Of a stretch of 64,000 nucleotides of DNA, positions 36,067-48,700 are shown piece after piece. The DNA is from Elymus sibiricus (Eukaryota > Streptophyta > Magnoliopsida > Poales > Poaceae): contig CM077667.1 of assembly GCA_039707655.1 (NCBI GenBank), forward strand, positions 417,117,409 to 417,181,408, read 5' to 3'. The notes under the pieces were generated by a model. That model did not search any database, was not told the origin of the DNA, and worked only from the letters and a program-made list of their open reading frames with translations. A program made the position numbers and the translations under genes. How positions within the stretch are numbered: position 1 is the stretch's first letter; every line of letters begins with the position of its first letter.

Positions 36067-38208
36067 TGTTGGGGAACGCGACAGAAAACAAAAATTTCCG
36101 GTATAGCCAGCACACCCAGGACCACTATGGAGACTGCATACAAGGTTTGATCTGATCCGTACCGACTCGAAGCGCAGCGGAAGAAGAGTCGGTGGAGATC
36201 GTTGGTGCAGATCCCCGCAGCTAGGATTTTACAACCTCCCAACCGTGAGGATGTACTCCCTCGTCGGACAGCCCTTCGGGAGGCGGTCGGACAGTCCCTC
36301 GGACGATGTCACGAACAGCCCTTCGGGAGGACCTTCGAAACTCGGACGGTCACTCGGACAGCCCTTCGGGAGGACCTCTCAAACTAAGACGGTCACTCGG
36401 ACAGCCCTTCGAGAGGACCTCTCAAACTAAGACTGAAACTACGATCTCTCTACAGAGTTGCACACATACGGTGTCATCTATCCGGCAGGGCTTCGCCGTC
36501 CAGAACTAGTTCCTGCCGGAACCCAGACAACCTTTCGGCTCTACGAAAAACTCTTTTCGTGGGAGAGAGAGAGAGAGCTAGCAAAGCATAGCATGTGTAT
36601 GAGAGCAAGGGATGAAGAGATGGCAGCCCTCACCTCCTCTATTTATAGGAAAGCCAAGGGGTAGGATGGGTATTCAAAATACCAAAACTTGCTCATGAAG
36701 GAAACACTTTCCAAGGGCAAAATGGGAAAGCCAAAAGACAAGTGGTGCTCCATGGAGGAGCACCACATGTGGCCGGCCACCCTCTTGGTGGGGCCCCCCC
36801 AAAGGAGGTCCCACCCATCCATCCCTTCTAGAAGCCTTTTGGGAAAATATCCCAAAAGGCACTTTTCCAAAAATATCCCAAAAAGCACTTTCACTATTCA
36901 CGATGACATTTTTCAGCGTCTGATCGAACTGAAAATATTTATGTGGGCTTAGAAAATTTCCAGTACCCACTAAAATAATTTTCAATGCGGTCCGGAACAA
37001 TTCCGGATTAGTGATTTTCATCTGCGAAAAGCATCTGAAGTGGTTCCGGCAGCTCCGGAACATTTCCGGTTTTTCTTCCGGAAAATTCCCAGAAGTTTCC
37101 AGAATGATTCTGGCACCCTCCAAGAATTATCAGGCTTGTGCCGAAACCAATTTGACTTTATGGTAACCCCTGAAACAACTTTTCAGTTTCACCGGAACTC
37201 ATCCGGTGACCTCTCTCTTCGGAACTTTTCCGCTGTCTCCGAAAACTTTTTCCGGAAACTTTCTCTCAGACTCCCTGTCTAGTATTCAGCAGACAGATGA
37301 CCCTTAAGCGTGTGACCCTATAGGTTCGGTGAAGCATAGACATGACCCGGAACCCCTTCCGATCAATGATCAACATCGGAGCCGTGGACACCCATATTGA
37401 CCCCTATACCCACACGAATGAATATTGTAGTGAACCTCCAATTGCCGTGTGTTATTCCTGTTGCTTCGCGATATTTCACAAACACCCGAGGTGAGATTTT
37501 CTGCATCCCCGTGGATCAACAACTTGTCCACTATGCAAGTTACCTCGTTACCGGTTTTGTTCTCTTTTCTCGTTTTCGTGTTCCGGCATCCCTGTGATCA
37601 AATCACACTGTGTCTGGCCAGACGATGATGGATACCGTAACACCGAGAGGGCCCGAGAATATCTCTCCATCGTCGGAGGAGCAAATCCCAATCTTGAGCT
37701 ATTAAGTTACTTGCCATACTTTTCCGTGAACCCGTAAGCCGCCGTAATAGCCACCCAGTAACGGATGACGTTTAACAAACCCCAAAGTTCACGAAGCAAG
37801 CACGAAGGAACTCGATACTCTCATGGTCTAAGGAATTATGCAAACATTAACTATCTCTGTGTTATTAACCATTAACTTGTGACAAGTGAATCTCATAGCA
37901 TAACATCAATTTGGGTCGATTCAACACAAGTGTTCTACCAACATCGTGCCCTCAAAATTGCCGGCATAGCCATGCCTATGATCAGGAAAACAGGATCATC
38001 CTGCAATACTTGAGCCAGTCTTAGAGGCAAGACCAGGAATACAATTTACCGTTTATTATACCACACGTGCACATGAGTTTCCCTCCAAGCCTCGTGGTTA
38101 TTGTAGACTCGAGAATCATTGTAGTTATAGCATGGATCATAAACATTCATTACAAACTCGGAGATACAAAATAACTGTTATTACTGCCTCTAGGGCATAT
38201 CTCCTATA
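36067..38208 (-). repeat. 3' LTR of the nested Copia
   Basis: 2142 bp, with the inner terminus CTCCTATA instead of CTCCTACA. It holds a short array of CCCTTCGGGAGG motifs (about 36270-36420). Confidence 0.9.
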
Positions 38209-38239
38209 GTCTCCCACTTGCACTAGAGTCATAATCCAG

Positions 38240-41200
38240 TTACATGGCTTCCCTAACACCAATGGCTATCCGGTGTTGCTCATGCTTTGCTCGTGGTAGA
38301 GGCTTTGTCATCGGGTCTGACACATTCAGATCCGTGTGAACTTTGCGTACTTTCACTAAACCTTCTTCGACATGATGTCGAATGAGTTTATATTTGCGTT
38401 GAATATGCATTGTCTTATGGTGCGAACATGGCTCCCTTGCCTGAGCCACGGCGCCACTATTATCACAATAGATCTCCACCGGGTCCAGAGCACTTGGAAC
38501 CACACCAAGGTCTTCAAGAAATTGCTTGATTCCGGCAGCCTGCTTGGAGGCTTCTGAAGCAGCAACATATTCCGCCTCCGTTGTAGAATCCGCCACAGTC
38601 TTTTGTTTGGAACTTTTCCAATCAACTGCGCCGCCGTTCAATATGAAAACATAGCCAGATTGAGATTTAAAGTCATCTGGGTCAGTCATGAAGCCTGCAT
38701 CAGTGTAACAACTTACAATGAGCTCTTCATCACCTCCGTACACAAGGAGTAAATCCTTGGTCCTTCTGAGGTACTTAAGAATACCCTTGACTGCGGCCCA
38801 GTGTTCCAATCCTGGATCACCTTGGTACCGGCTGCTAACACTTAGCGCATAGGAAACATCCGGTCTTGTACATAGCATGGCATACATAATAGAACCAACT
38901 GCCGAAGCATATGGAATATCATTCATTTGTACTCGCTCATCAAGGGTCCGAGGACACTGATTCTTGCAAAGCACTGTGCCAGGTGACATGGGGAGTAGGC
39001 CTTTTTTGGAGTTCTCCATGTTGAACCTTTTCAACACCTTGTCAATGTACGTGCTTTGGCTAAGCGCTATTAGGCGTCTTGATCTATCTCTATAGATTCT
39101 GATGCCCAATACATATGCCGCTTCGCCTAAGTCTTTCATTGAAAAACTCTTCTTCAATGAGTCTTTTATTTCGCTAAGAAATTTCACATCATTTCCAATC
39201 AACAATATGTCATCCACATACAAGATTAGAAATGCTTTTGCGCTCCCACTAAACTTCTTGTAAACACAAGATTCTTCAAAACGAATGTTCCAGCTCCTTG
39301 ATGCTTGCTTCAGACCATAAATGGCTTTCTGAAGCTTACATACCTTTCCAGCATTCTTAGGATCGACAAAACCTTCTGGCGGTATCATGTATACATCCTT
39401 TTCAAGGTTTCCATTTAGGAAAGCCGTTTTGACATCCATCTGCCATATTTCATAATCGAAATAAGCAGCAATTGCTAGTAATATCCGAACAGACCTAAGC
39501 ATAGCTACGGGCGAGAAAGTCTCGTCGTAGCCTACCCCTAGAACTTGCGTGAACCCTTTCGCGACAAGTCTAGCTTTGTGGATAGTAATGTTACCATCCG
39601 CGTCCGTCTTTCTTTTGAAAATCCATTTACAACCAATGGGTTTTACGCCATCTGGAAGTTCTTTCAAGTTCCAAACTTGGTTTTCGTACATGGATTTCAT
39701 TTCGGATTTCATGGCCTTGTGCCATTCCCTTGAGCTAGGCCCCGCCATCGCTTCCTTGTAGTGCGCAGGTTCATCATCTTCAAGAATGAAGATTTCGTTA
39801 TGAAACCATTCAGGTGGCTGGATAGCCCTACCTGATCTGCGCGGTTCAGTTACAACATTGTCTGAAGTTTCCGCATCACATGCGACAACTTCCGGCTCGG
39901 TTGTAGGGATAATTTGCGGAATTACTTCCGGTTCCTTAGCCATATCAACGGTTGCCGAAGATTCACTAATCTCATCAAGTTGTACTGTCCTCCCACTCAA
40001 TTCTTTAACGAGAAACTCTTTCTCAAGAAAGACTCCATTTTTAGCGACAAACACTTTGCACTCGGAGGGTTGGTAGAAGAAATACCCAACTGTTTCCTTG
40101 GGATAACCTACAAAGTTACATTTGTCTGATCTGGGATCGAGTTTGCTCGGTTGTAAACGTTTTACATAAGCTTCACAACCCCAAACTTTGAGATGCGACA
40201 AATTGGGTTTCTTCCCATGCCATAACTCGTATGGTGTCGTCTCAACAGACTTAGACGGTGCTCTGTTTAATGTGTGAGCGGCAGTAAGTAGTGCGTGACC
40301 CCAAAAACATATCGGTAGATCTGTAAGAGACATCATCGACCTTACCATGTCTAACAGGGTTCGGTTACGTCTTTCCGACACTCCGTTTCGCTGTGGAGTT
40401 CCGGGAGGCGTAAGCTGTGAAACGATTCCACGGTCACTCAGATGTTGGCCAAACTCATGACTAAGATATTCGCCTCCGCGATCAGACCGCAGAAACTTAA
40501 TCTTTTTGTTACGATGATTTTCCACCTCATTCTGAAATTCTTTGAACTTTTCAAAGGTTTCTGACTTATGCTTCATCAAGTAGATATAGCCATACCTACT
40601 TAAATCATCAGTAAAAGTCACGAAGTAGAAATACCCACCCCGTGCGATTGTGCTCATTGGACCACATACATCACTATGTTTTATTTCCAATAAATCACTC
40701 GCCCGTTCAGGATGACCCGTGAACGGCGTCTTGGTCATTTTTCCCATCAAGCAAGCTTCACATGTGTCAAATGATTCAAAATCAAAGGACGGTAAAACTC
40801 CATCTTTATGGAGTCTTTGCATGCGTTTCTTTCCGATGTGGCCAAGCCGACAGTGCCACAAGTAAGTGGTGGTGGTATCAGCCTTCTTAAGGCGTTTAGC
40901 ATTCACGTTAAAGACACCATTTTCACATTCAAGATTTAGTATGAAAAGGCCCCCAACAATGGGTGCAAATCCATAAAACATATCCTTACAATAAAGTGAA
41001 CAACCATTGTTCTCAGACTTGTAGGAGTACCCATCGTGCACTAAACATGATCCAGAGATAATGTTTCTACACAACAACGGAACAAAATAACAGTTACTTA
41101 GTTCCAAAATAAATCCTGAAGGGAGACGTAGAGGCATAATGCCAACGGCTTGAGCAGCGATCCCAGCGCCGTTCCCGACACGCATCACGACTTCATTCTT

Positions 41201-42178
41201 TGCCAGCTTGCGCACCTTCTGAAGCCCCTGTATCGAGTTGCAAATGTGTGCAACCGATCCGGTATCAAATACCCAAGACTTAGAATTTTCGCTAGCAAGC
41301 AAAACGTCAATGACATTAACTTGTATAACAATTATACCTTTTCCGGTTTTCCCGGACTTCTTATCTTCCAGATACTTCTTGCAGTTTCTCTTCCAGTGTC
41401 CTGTGCCCTTGCAGTAGAAGCACTCAGTTTCATTGGCTTTGCCCTTAGATTTGCGTTGGAAGCCGGTCTTACCGGCGCCCTTGCCCTTCTTTGGCTTGCC
41501 CTTTTTGAAACTGGCAGTTTTATTCACAAGCAACACTTGCTTGCGATTTTTCCGCAGTCCTCCTTCAGCAGTTTTCAGCATGGCAAGCACCTCATTAGGT
41601 GTTTTGTCCATCCCATTCATGTTGTAGTTCATGACAAAACCTTCGTAAGAAGGGGGGAGTGAACCGAGCAACATGTCCATAACATGCTCTTCTGGAAGTG
41701 GAAATTCCAGGGTTTTAAGCCTGTCAGCGTGGCCAATCATATTGACCACGCGTTCGCCAACTGAACTGCCCTCAGCCATTTTGGTCTCCGACATGGTCTT
41801 GACGATATCAAAACGTTCAGACCGTGCATTAAACTTGTACAGAGCATCCAGTTCCTTGATCATATCAAAGGAGTCATGGAATTCAAAACGTTTTTGAAGC
41901 TCTGAACTCATGCAAGACAGCATGAGGCACTGCACTAAGTTGAAGTCATCATCCTTAGTGGCCCAGACATTTTGTATATCTGTCGCGGCTGTTGCCGCCG
42001 GCTTAGGTGGAAGAGGTCCGTCAAGCACGTACACTTTCTTAGCACTCCTGAGGACAATCCTCAGGGTACGGACCCAGTCCGCATAGTTGTTTCCATTCGC
42101 AGCTAACTTATCTTTCTCTAACATCGGGCCTAAGTTGAACGCGCTATTGCGAGCCATTTGATCTACAACGGAAAACAC
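38240..42178 (-). CDS. Copia Gag-Pol polyprotein, single open frame of 1312 codons
   Basis: Domains in order: gag (about residues 8-245); CCHC zinc knuckle (C253 to C266, CFYCKGTGHWKRNC); aspartic protease with DTG at 305-307; HHCC zinc-binding region (about 443-477); integrase core with D503, D566 and E602 (D,D-35-E spacing); RT with MDVKTAFLNG and YVDD at 987-990; RNase H with the TEAEY block; and a terminal TKPLP motif. Translation probably starts at Met 8 (MARNSAFNL). The frame has no stop, but between residues 967 and 968 the RT lacks roughly 12-14 residues usually present before CVYKK in this family. The product encodes retrotransposon replication functions; with that gap it may be inactive. 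Confidence 0.9.
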   Translation of the reverse strand: MFSVVDQMARNSAFNLGPMLEKDKLAANGNNYADWVRTLRIVLRSAKKVYVLDGPLPPKPAATAATDIQNVWATKDDDFNLVQCLMLSCMSSELQKRFEFHDSFDMIKELDALYKFNARSERFDIVKTMSETKMAEGSSVGERVVNMIGHADRLKTLEFPLPEEHVMDMLLGSLPPSYEGFVMNYNMNGMDKTPNEVLAMLKTAEGGLRKNRKQVLLVNKTASFKKGKPKKGKGAGKTGFQRKSKGKANETECFYCKGTGHWKRNCKKYLEDKKSGKTGKGIIVIQVNVIDVLLASENSKSWVFDTGSVAHICNSIQGLQKVRKLAKNEVVMRVGNGAGIAAQAVGIMPLRLPSGFILELSNCYFVPLLCRNIISGSCLVHDGYSYKSENNGCSLYCKDMFYGFAPIVGGLFILNLECENGVFNVNAKRLKKADTTTTYLWHCRLGHIGKKRMQRLHKDGVLPSFDFESFDTCEACLMGKMTKTPFTGHPERASDLLEIKHSDVCGPMSTIARGGYFYFVTFTDDLSRYGYIYLMKHKSETFEKFKEFQNEVENHRNKKIKFLRSDRGGEYLSHEFGQHLSDRGIVSQLTPPGTPQRNGVSERRNRTLLDMVRSMMSLTDLPICFWGHALLTAAHTLNRAPSKSVETTPYELWHGKKPNLSHLKVWGCEAYVKRLQPSKLDPRSDKCNFVGYPKETVGYFFYQPSECKVFVAKNGVFLEKEFLVKELSGRTVQLDEISESSATVDMAKEPEVIPQIIPTTEPEVVACDAETSDNVVTEPRRSGRAIQPPEWFHNEIFILEDDEPAHYKEAMAGPSSREWHKAMKSEMKSMYENQVWNLKELPDGVKPIGCKWIFKRKTDADGNITIHKARLVAKGFTQVLGVGYDETFSPVAMLRSVRILLAIAAYFDYEIWQMDVKTAFLNGNLEKDVYMIPPEGFVDPKNAGKVCKLQKAIYGLKQASRSWNIRFEESCVYKKFSGSAKAFLILYVDDILLIGNDVKFLSEIKDSLKKSFSMKDLGEAAYVLGIRIYRDRSRRLIALSQSTYIDKVLKRFNMENSKKGLLPMSPGTVLCKNQCPRTLDERVQMNDIPYASAVGSIMYAMLCTRPDVSYALSVSSRYQGDPGLEHWAAVKGILKYLRRTKDLLLVYGGDEELIVSCYTDAGFMTDPDDFKSQSGYVFILNGGAVDWKSSKQKTVADSTTEAEYVAASEASKQAAGIKQFLEDLGVVPSALDPVEIYCDNSGAVAQAREPCSHHKTMHIQRKYKLIRHHVEEGLVKVRKVHTDLNVSDPMTKPLPRAKHEQHRIAIGVREAM

Positions 42179-43559
42179 AAGTTCACTTAGACTTTGTTCA
42201 TAATGATATTTGCACTAGTGAATAAACAATTTTATTCTAAAGTGCGCTCCCACTCAAATCAATATCTCTCAAAATTGATTATGAGTGATACAAGACCCAC
42301 ATTTAATTCAACGCCATTGATGTGGACATCACTGATGACGAGAATTTCAATCGGTAGGCAAACTTGCCGATCACATCTCCATGTGACTCTTGTTCATCTT
42401 TCGATGGGCGTGTTCCGAGCTCAGGACGATCCTGCCTGAACGTCAAAGACAACCAAGTGATCTTGCTGCGAGGTCTGACCTCACCCACCTCATTCCTCTC
42501 TATTCGTTCATACCCATGTGGACATGGCGCACCCCGAAAAGATACGAATTTCAGACGGTGCTACACTTGGGTGAACACTAAATACTTTGATATTTTTGTG
42601 AGAGATCACCCTAATAAAAAGCGACTACCGCGCAATCAAGAAGGGTGCATCAAGAGGGATAAACATCTCAAGCAATTCATAAGAGCATGATATGGTATAG
42701 CCCCTTCTGACGGAGAAGTCAAGTATTCTTCGTCTTCGGCATTCGCGTCGGTGTTCACCTTCGCGAAGATTGCCACCACCTTGTCGATGCACCAGATAAT
42801 ATTGCTATCTCTATAGCTAATAAAATAAGTGCATTACATAAGGTTGACACACAGGTCATTAAAGTGCAATCATATGGCTCCAGCCATCATGCCGAATCAT
42901 GACACGCGGGTCATGTTAATTACATCATATAGTCATCTCATACATAATCAAATTAATATGAGACTTGCTATACCACATCACATGCAAACCATCCTGCAAA
43001 ACCAAGTTAGACGCCTCTAATCGGTTTATACAAAATTTTATTTTACGTGGCTTCTAAGGTTTTGACTCAAACCGCAGCTACCAACGCTCATCATCAAGTA
43101 TGATAATTCAAGTTGCTAGATTAACTTTCCAGGGTGTATGAAACACGAGATAATAAAATCTCGAGCCCCATACTAAACTTCGTCATACGCGTGACCCCCG
43201 TGCAGATCATATCTGCATTGCCCTTTCGTCTGCGAAACATCCATCTTTCTTTAACTATGGTGGAACCCAAAGAACTGTTAGCACTTCGTTGATCTGTCAA
43301 TCAGCATACTCAGGAGCAGCATGAAAGGATCGCGGATTGCCAGAACTTTGTGAGATTCCACCATGCCGTCAAGATCAGGACTACGCAAATTCACGGGAAG
43401 CAACAGGAACATCGGGTAACAGATTTCATCTGCTACCCGCACAAATAATTTTCAGTAATAGATCTCATCTACTACAAAATTATACTATGCAATACCCATA
43501 CATCTCATGTACTCTAGATCATAACATGCATCTACGCATAGCCTGGCTCTTGATGCCAC
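42179..43559 (-). other. 5' leader of the nested Copia
   Basis: 1.38 kb between the 5' LTR and the gag start, with the primer-binding site at about 43542-43558. No coding feature is seen; long leaders are normal in the BARE/Angela group. Confidence 0.7.
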
Positions 43560-45701
43560 TGTTGGGGAACTCGACAGAAAACAAAAATTTCCGGTATAGC
43601 GAGCACGCTCAGGACCACTATGGAGACTGCATACAAGGTTTGATCTGATCCGTACCGACTCGAAGCGCAGCGGAAGAAGAGTCGGTGGAGATCGTTGGTG
43701 CAGATCCCCGCAGCTAGGATTTTACAACCTCCCAACCGCGAGGATGTACTCCCTCGTCGGACAGCCCTTCGGGAGGCAGTCGGACAGTCCCTCAGACGAT
43801 GTCACGGACAGCCCTTCGGGAGGACCTTCGAAACTCGGACGGTCACTCGGATAGCCCTTCGGGAGGACCTCTCAAACTAAGACGGTCACTCGGACAGCCC
43901 TTCGGGAGGACCTCTCAAACTAAGACTGAAACTACGATCTCTCTACAGAGTTGCACACATACGGTGTCATCTATCCGGCAGGGCTTCGCCGTCCAGAACT
44001 AGTTCCTGCCGGAACCCAGACAGCCTTTCGGCTCTACGAAAAACTCTTTTCGTGGGAGGGAGAGAGAGAGCTAGCAAAGCATAGCATGTGTATGAGAGCA
44101 AGGGATGAAGAGATGGCAGCCCTCACCTCCTCTATTTATAGGAAAGCCAAGGGGTAGGATGGGTATTCAAAATACCAAAACTTGCTCATGAAGGAAACAC
44201 TTTCCAAGGGCAAAATGGGAAAGCCAAAAGACAAGTGGTGCTCCATGGAGGAGCATCACATGTGGCCGGCCACCCTCTTGGTGGCCCCCCCCCAAAGGAG
44301 GTCCCACCCATCCATCCCTTCTAGAAGCCTTTTGGGAAAATATCCCAAAAGGCACTTTTCCAAAAATATCCCAAAAAGCACTTTCACTATTCACGATGAC
44401 ATTTTTCAGCGTCTGATCGAACTGAAAATATTTATGTGGGCTTAGAAAATTTCCAGTACCCACTAAAATAATTTTCAATGCGGTCCGGAACAATTCCGGA
44501 TTAGTGATTTTCATCTGTGAAAAGCATCTGAAGTGGTTCCGGCAGCTCCGGAACATTTTCGGTTTTTCTTCCGGAAAATTCCCAGAATTTTCCAGAATGA
44601 TTCTGGCACCCTCCAAGAATTATCAGGCTTGTGCCGAAACCAATTTGACTTTATGGTAACCCCTGAAACAACTTTTCAGTTTCACCGGAACTCATCCGGT
44701 GACCTCTCTCTTCGGAACTTTTCCGCTGTCTCCGAAAACTTTTTCCGGAAACTTTCTCTCAGACTCCCTGTCTAGTATTCAGTAGACAGATGACCCTTAA
44801 GCGTGTGACCCTATAGGTTCGGTGAAGCATAGACATGACCCGGAACCCCTTCCGATCAATGATCAACATCGGAGCCGTGGACACCCATATTGACCCCTAT
44901 ACCCACACGAATGAATATTGTAGTGAACCTCCAGTTGCCGTGTGCTATTCCTGTTGCTTCGCGATATTTCACAAACACCCGAGGTGAGATTTTCTGCATC
45001 CCCATGGATCAACAACTTGTCCACTATGCAAGTTACCTCGTTACCGGTTTTGTTCTCTTTTCTCGTTTTCGTGTTCCGGCATCCCTGTGATCAAATCACA
45101 CTGTGTCTGGCCAGACGATGATGGATACCGTAACACCGAGAGGGCCCGAGAATATCTCTCCATCGTCAGAGGAGCAAATCCCAATCTTGAGCTATTAAGT
45201 TACTTGCCATACTTTTCCGTGAACACGTAAGCCGCCGTAATAGCCACCCAGTAACGGATGACGTTTAACAAACCCCAAAGTTCACGAAGCAAGCACGAAG
45301 GAACTCGATACTCTCATGGTCTAAGGAATTATGCAAACATTAACTATCTCTGTGTTATTAACCATTAACTTGTGACAAATGAATCTCATAGCATAACATC
45401 AATTTGGGTCGATTCAACACAAGTGTTCTACCAACATCGTGCCCTCAAAATTGCCGGCATAGCCATGCCTATGATCAGGAAAACAGGATCATCCTGCAAT
45501 ACTTGAGCCAGTCTTAGAGGCAAGACCAGGAATACAATTTACCGTTTATTATACCACACGTGCACATGAGTTTCCCTCCAAGCCTCGTGGTTATTGTAGA
45601 CTCGAGAATCATTGCAGTTATAGCATGGATCATAAACATTCATTACAAACTCGGAGATACAAAATAACTGTTATTACTGCCTCTAGGGCATATCTCCTAC
45701 A
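43560..45701 (-). repeat. 5' LTR of the nested Copia
   Basis: 2142 bp, the same length as its partner, so indels between the two are absent or balance out. It carries the promoter side of the element. Confidence 0.9.
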
Positions 45702-45706
45702 CAGTC

Positions 45707-48700
45707 CTCTCTCACGGAAGGGGTCTCGTCGCTGGTCATCTTTGCCGCTACGTCTCGGGATGCGTGGATGGCCCTCCATACCAGTTTTGCTTCGTAGTCC
45801 CAGGCGTGTGCTCATGCTATCCGCACTGCGCTTGGGGAGGTGAAGCTTAATGACCTTACCGTCACTGCATACTTCAACAAGGTGACGGGCATGGCTGACA
45901 CACTTGCCTTCATTGGCAAGGCTCTTGGTCCAGAGGAGTTCACCTCTTACGTGATTAATGGATTGGGCGACGACTATGACAACTTGGTTGAAAATATCAA
46001 TGGTCGTGACACTCCCATTCAGCCACGTGAGTTGTATGCGCGTCTTCTCGCTACAGAACAACGCATCCAGGCTCGTCGCTCTACCCCGACTTTCCCTTCC
46101 GCCGACGCTGCAACGCGGGGCAAGGGCAAGCTCTCCACTCCACCGCCTGGTGGCAAGCCGCCGGCTGTGCCCAACCGCGGGCCACCACTACCACTGTTGG
46201 TGGTCGCGTCAGTGGCTGCTGTGCCTCTTGCGGCGCTCAGGTTCCTTGCCAGCTTTGTGGACTTGATGGCCACCTTGCTTCTCGTTGCCACCGCCACTTC
46301 AAGAAGGAATTCCTGGGTATTGGGAACAATGGTAAAGGGAATGACAAGCAGGCTGCTCTGGCAAGTCATGAGCAGGGACATACTCCTTCATACCCAGTTG
46401 ATGCATCGTGGTACATGGATACGGGAGCAACCAACCACCTGACGAGTGATATGGGCAAACTTTCTACTCAGGAGCCGTACCGTGGGCATGATCAAGTTCA
46501 CACTGCAAATGGGGTGCACATCTCACACATTGGTCAGGCATCTCTTCTCACGCGTCGATCCACCCAGCTTCGTCTTCTTAACGTTCTTCGTGTTCCCTCT
46601 GTTTCACGTAGTTTACTTTCCGTTCCTAAACTTACACGTGATAATAATGTTCTTGCTGAATTTCATCCTTTCCAATTTTTTGTAAAGGACCGGGACACGA
46701 GGGACGTACTTCTTAGAGGTCGACTGCGCAACAACGGTCTCTATGCACTTGATGTGCCGCCAGCTCCTAGTGCCTTCAGTAGCGTTCGTGTGTCTCCTTC
46801 ACATTGGCATGCGCGTCTTGGTCATCCTGCTACTCCCATCGTTCGCCATGTACTTCATCACCACGAACTTCCAGTCGTGTCCAATAAACATGTTGATACA
46901 GTTTGTGATGCCTGTCAGCAAGGCAAGAGTCACCAACTTCCTTTTTCTGAGTCGAGTTGTGTAGTGAATAAACCACTTGAGCTTGTGTTTTCGGATGTAT
47001 GGGGCCATGCCCAAACCTCTGTTAGTGATCATAATTATTATGTCAGTTTCATTGATGCTTACAGTCGGTTTACTTGGCTTTATCTTCTTAAACGCAAGTC
47101 TGATGTGTTCAATGTTTTCTTACAATTTCAAGCGCATGTTGAGCGTGTGCTTGACCATAAAATAATTCATGTGCAGTCTGATTGGGGGGGGGGGGGTTGA
47201 GTATCACAACCTCAATGCTTTCTTTAATAAGCTTGGAATTACTCATCGTGTGTCTTGTCCACGCACACATCAGCAGAATGATGTAGCCGAGCGTAAGCAT
47301 CGCCACATAGTTGAGACTGGTCTTGCTTTGCTTGCCCATGCCTCCGTTCTGTTCAGGTTCTGGAGCGATGCGTTTTCCACCGCATGCTTTCTCATTAACA
47401 GACTCCCTACACGACTCCGTCAGATGAAGACACCACTTGAACTCTTGCTGAATGAAATTCCTGATTATACGTTTCTCAGAGTCTTTGGGTGTGCGTGTTG
47501 GCCACATCTTCGTCCATATAACCAATGCAAGTTGGAGTTCCGGTCTAAACAGTGTGTGTTTCTTGGTTATAGTTCTCTTCATAAAGGGTACAAGTGTCTT
47601 CATGTTCCCTCTAACCGCGTCTACATTTCTCGTGACGTGGTGTTTGATGAGAATGTCTTTCCCTTTTCCGCACTTCCGGTCACTTCCACCACTCCCATTA
47701 CACCCAAGAAATCTATTTTACCTGTGCCTGATCAATTTGTTGATGCTGCATATACCCCTTTGTTGTTACCTAACCATGGTGCAGGTACTGGACGAGGAGC
47801 ACGTCTCGAGCTACTGGATGAGCAGCCGCCTGCGGTTGCGCGGGCCGCCTCGGTCTCGCCGACTAGGCTGGCTAAGACGCCCGTGCCGGCTGAACTGCCC
47901 GGGCCGACTAAGCCAAGCTCACCTGCATTGACGCCTGTGCCGGCTGACCCAGGCTAACCTGCGTTGGCGTCGCCCGACGATCTGGCTGCTGCCGCTTCAC
48001 CCGAGACAGCCCCTATCGCGGGGGCCACGCCCGTGTCGACGCCCGAGCCTCCTACACCGGCATCCCCGGCTCGCTCGCCGGACCGGTCTTCTGCATCTAG
48101 GGAGCAGTCTGCTTCATCACCGCCAGCTTCACCGACTCCGTCACCACCGCCACCTTCGCTGCCGGCTGCTCCTCTGCGTCCTCGTACGCGCAGTCAGAGT
48201 GGTATTGTGCGGCCAAAGGAGCGCACCGACGGCACAGTTGCGTGGATTGCGGCATGTGTTGCACAGACAGATGCTGACCCTACTGCTGAGCCTCGGCATT
48301 TTCAGGCAGCTCTTCGAGTTCCTCATTGGCGCTCTGCTATGGAGTATGAGTTTCAGGCGCTACTGAAGAACGATACTTGGCGCTTGGTTCCTCCTATGTC
48401 TGGTGTCAACATCATTGACTCCAAATGGGTGTTTAAGGTAAAAAAAGCATGCTGATGGTTCTATTGAGCGATACAAGGCACGGTTGGTGGCAAAAGGTTT
48501 TAAACAACGATATGGTCTTGATTATGAGGATACCTTCAGTCCGGTTGTCAAACCTACCACCATTCGTCTGCTTCTGTCCTTGGCTGTCACCAAAGGATGG
48601 TTCCTTCGTCAGCTTGATGTTCAGAATGCTTTTCTTCATGGAGTCTTGGAGGAGGAAGTGTACATGCGGCAACCTCCAGGTTTTGTTGATCCTGCTCGTC

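Larger units (their letters stand above)
36067..45701 (-). mobile_element. Nested BARE/Angela-like Copia retrotransposon, 9635 bp
   Basis: Two LTRs of 2142 bp each (36067-38208 and 43560-45701) begin TGTTGGGGAAC and end CTCCTATA / CTCCTACA. The target duplication CAGTC is exact (36062-36066 and 45702-45706). The element lies on the minus strand inside the outer Copia gag. The minus-strand primer-binding site next to the right LTR reads TGGCATCAAGAGCCAGG, related to initiator tRNA-Met sites, and the polypurine tract near 38209 is AAGTGGGAGAC. The LTR ends and gag-pol layout resemble the BARE/WIS/Angela group of Triticeae. By eye the LTRs differ at about 27 positions (1.3%), so it is young and clearly later than its host element. 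Confidence 0.92.
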
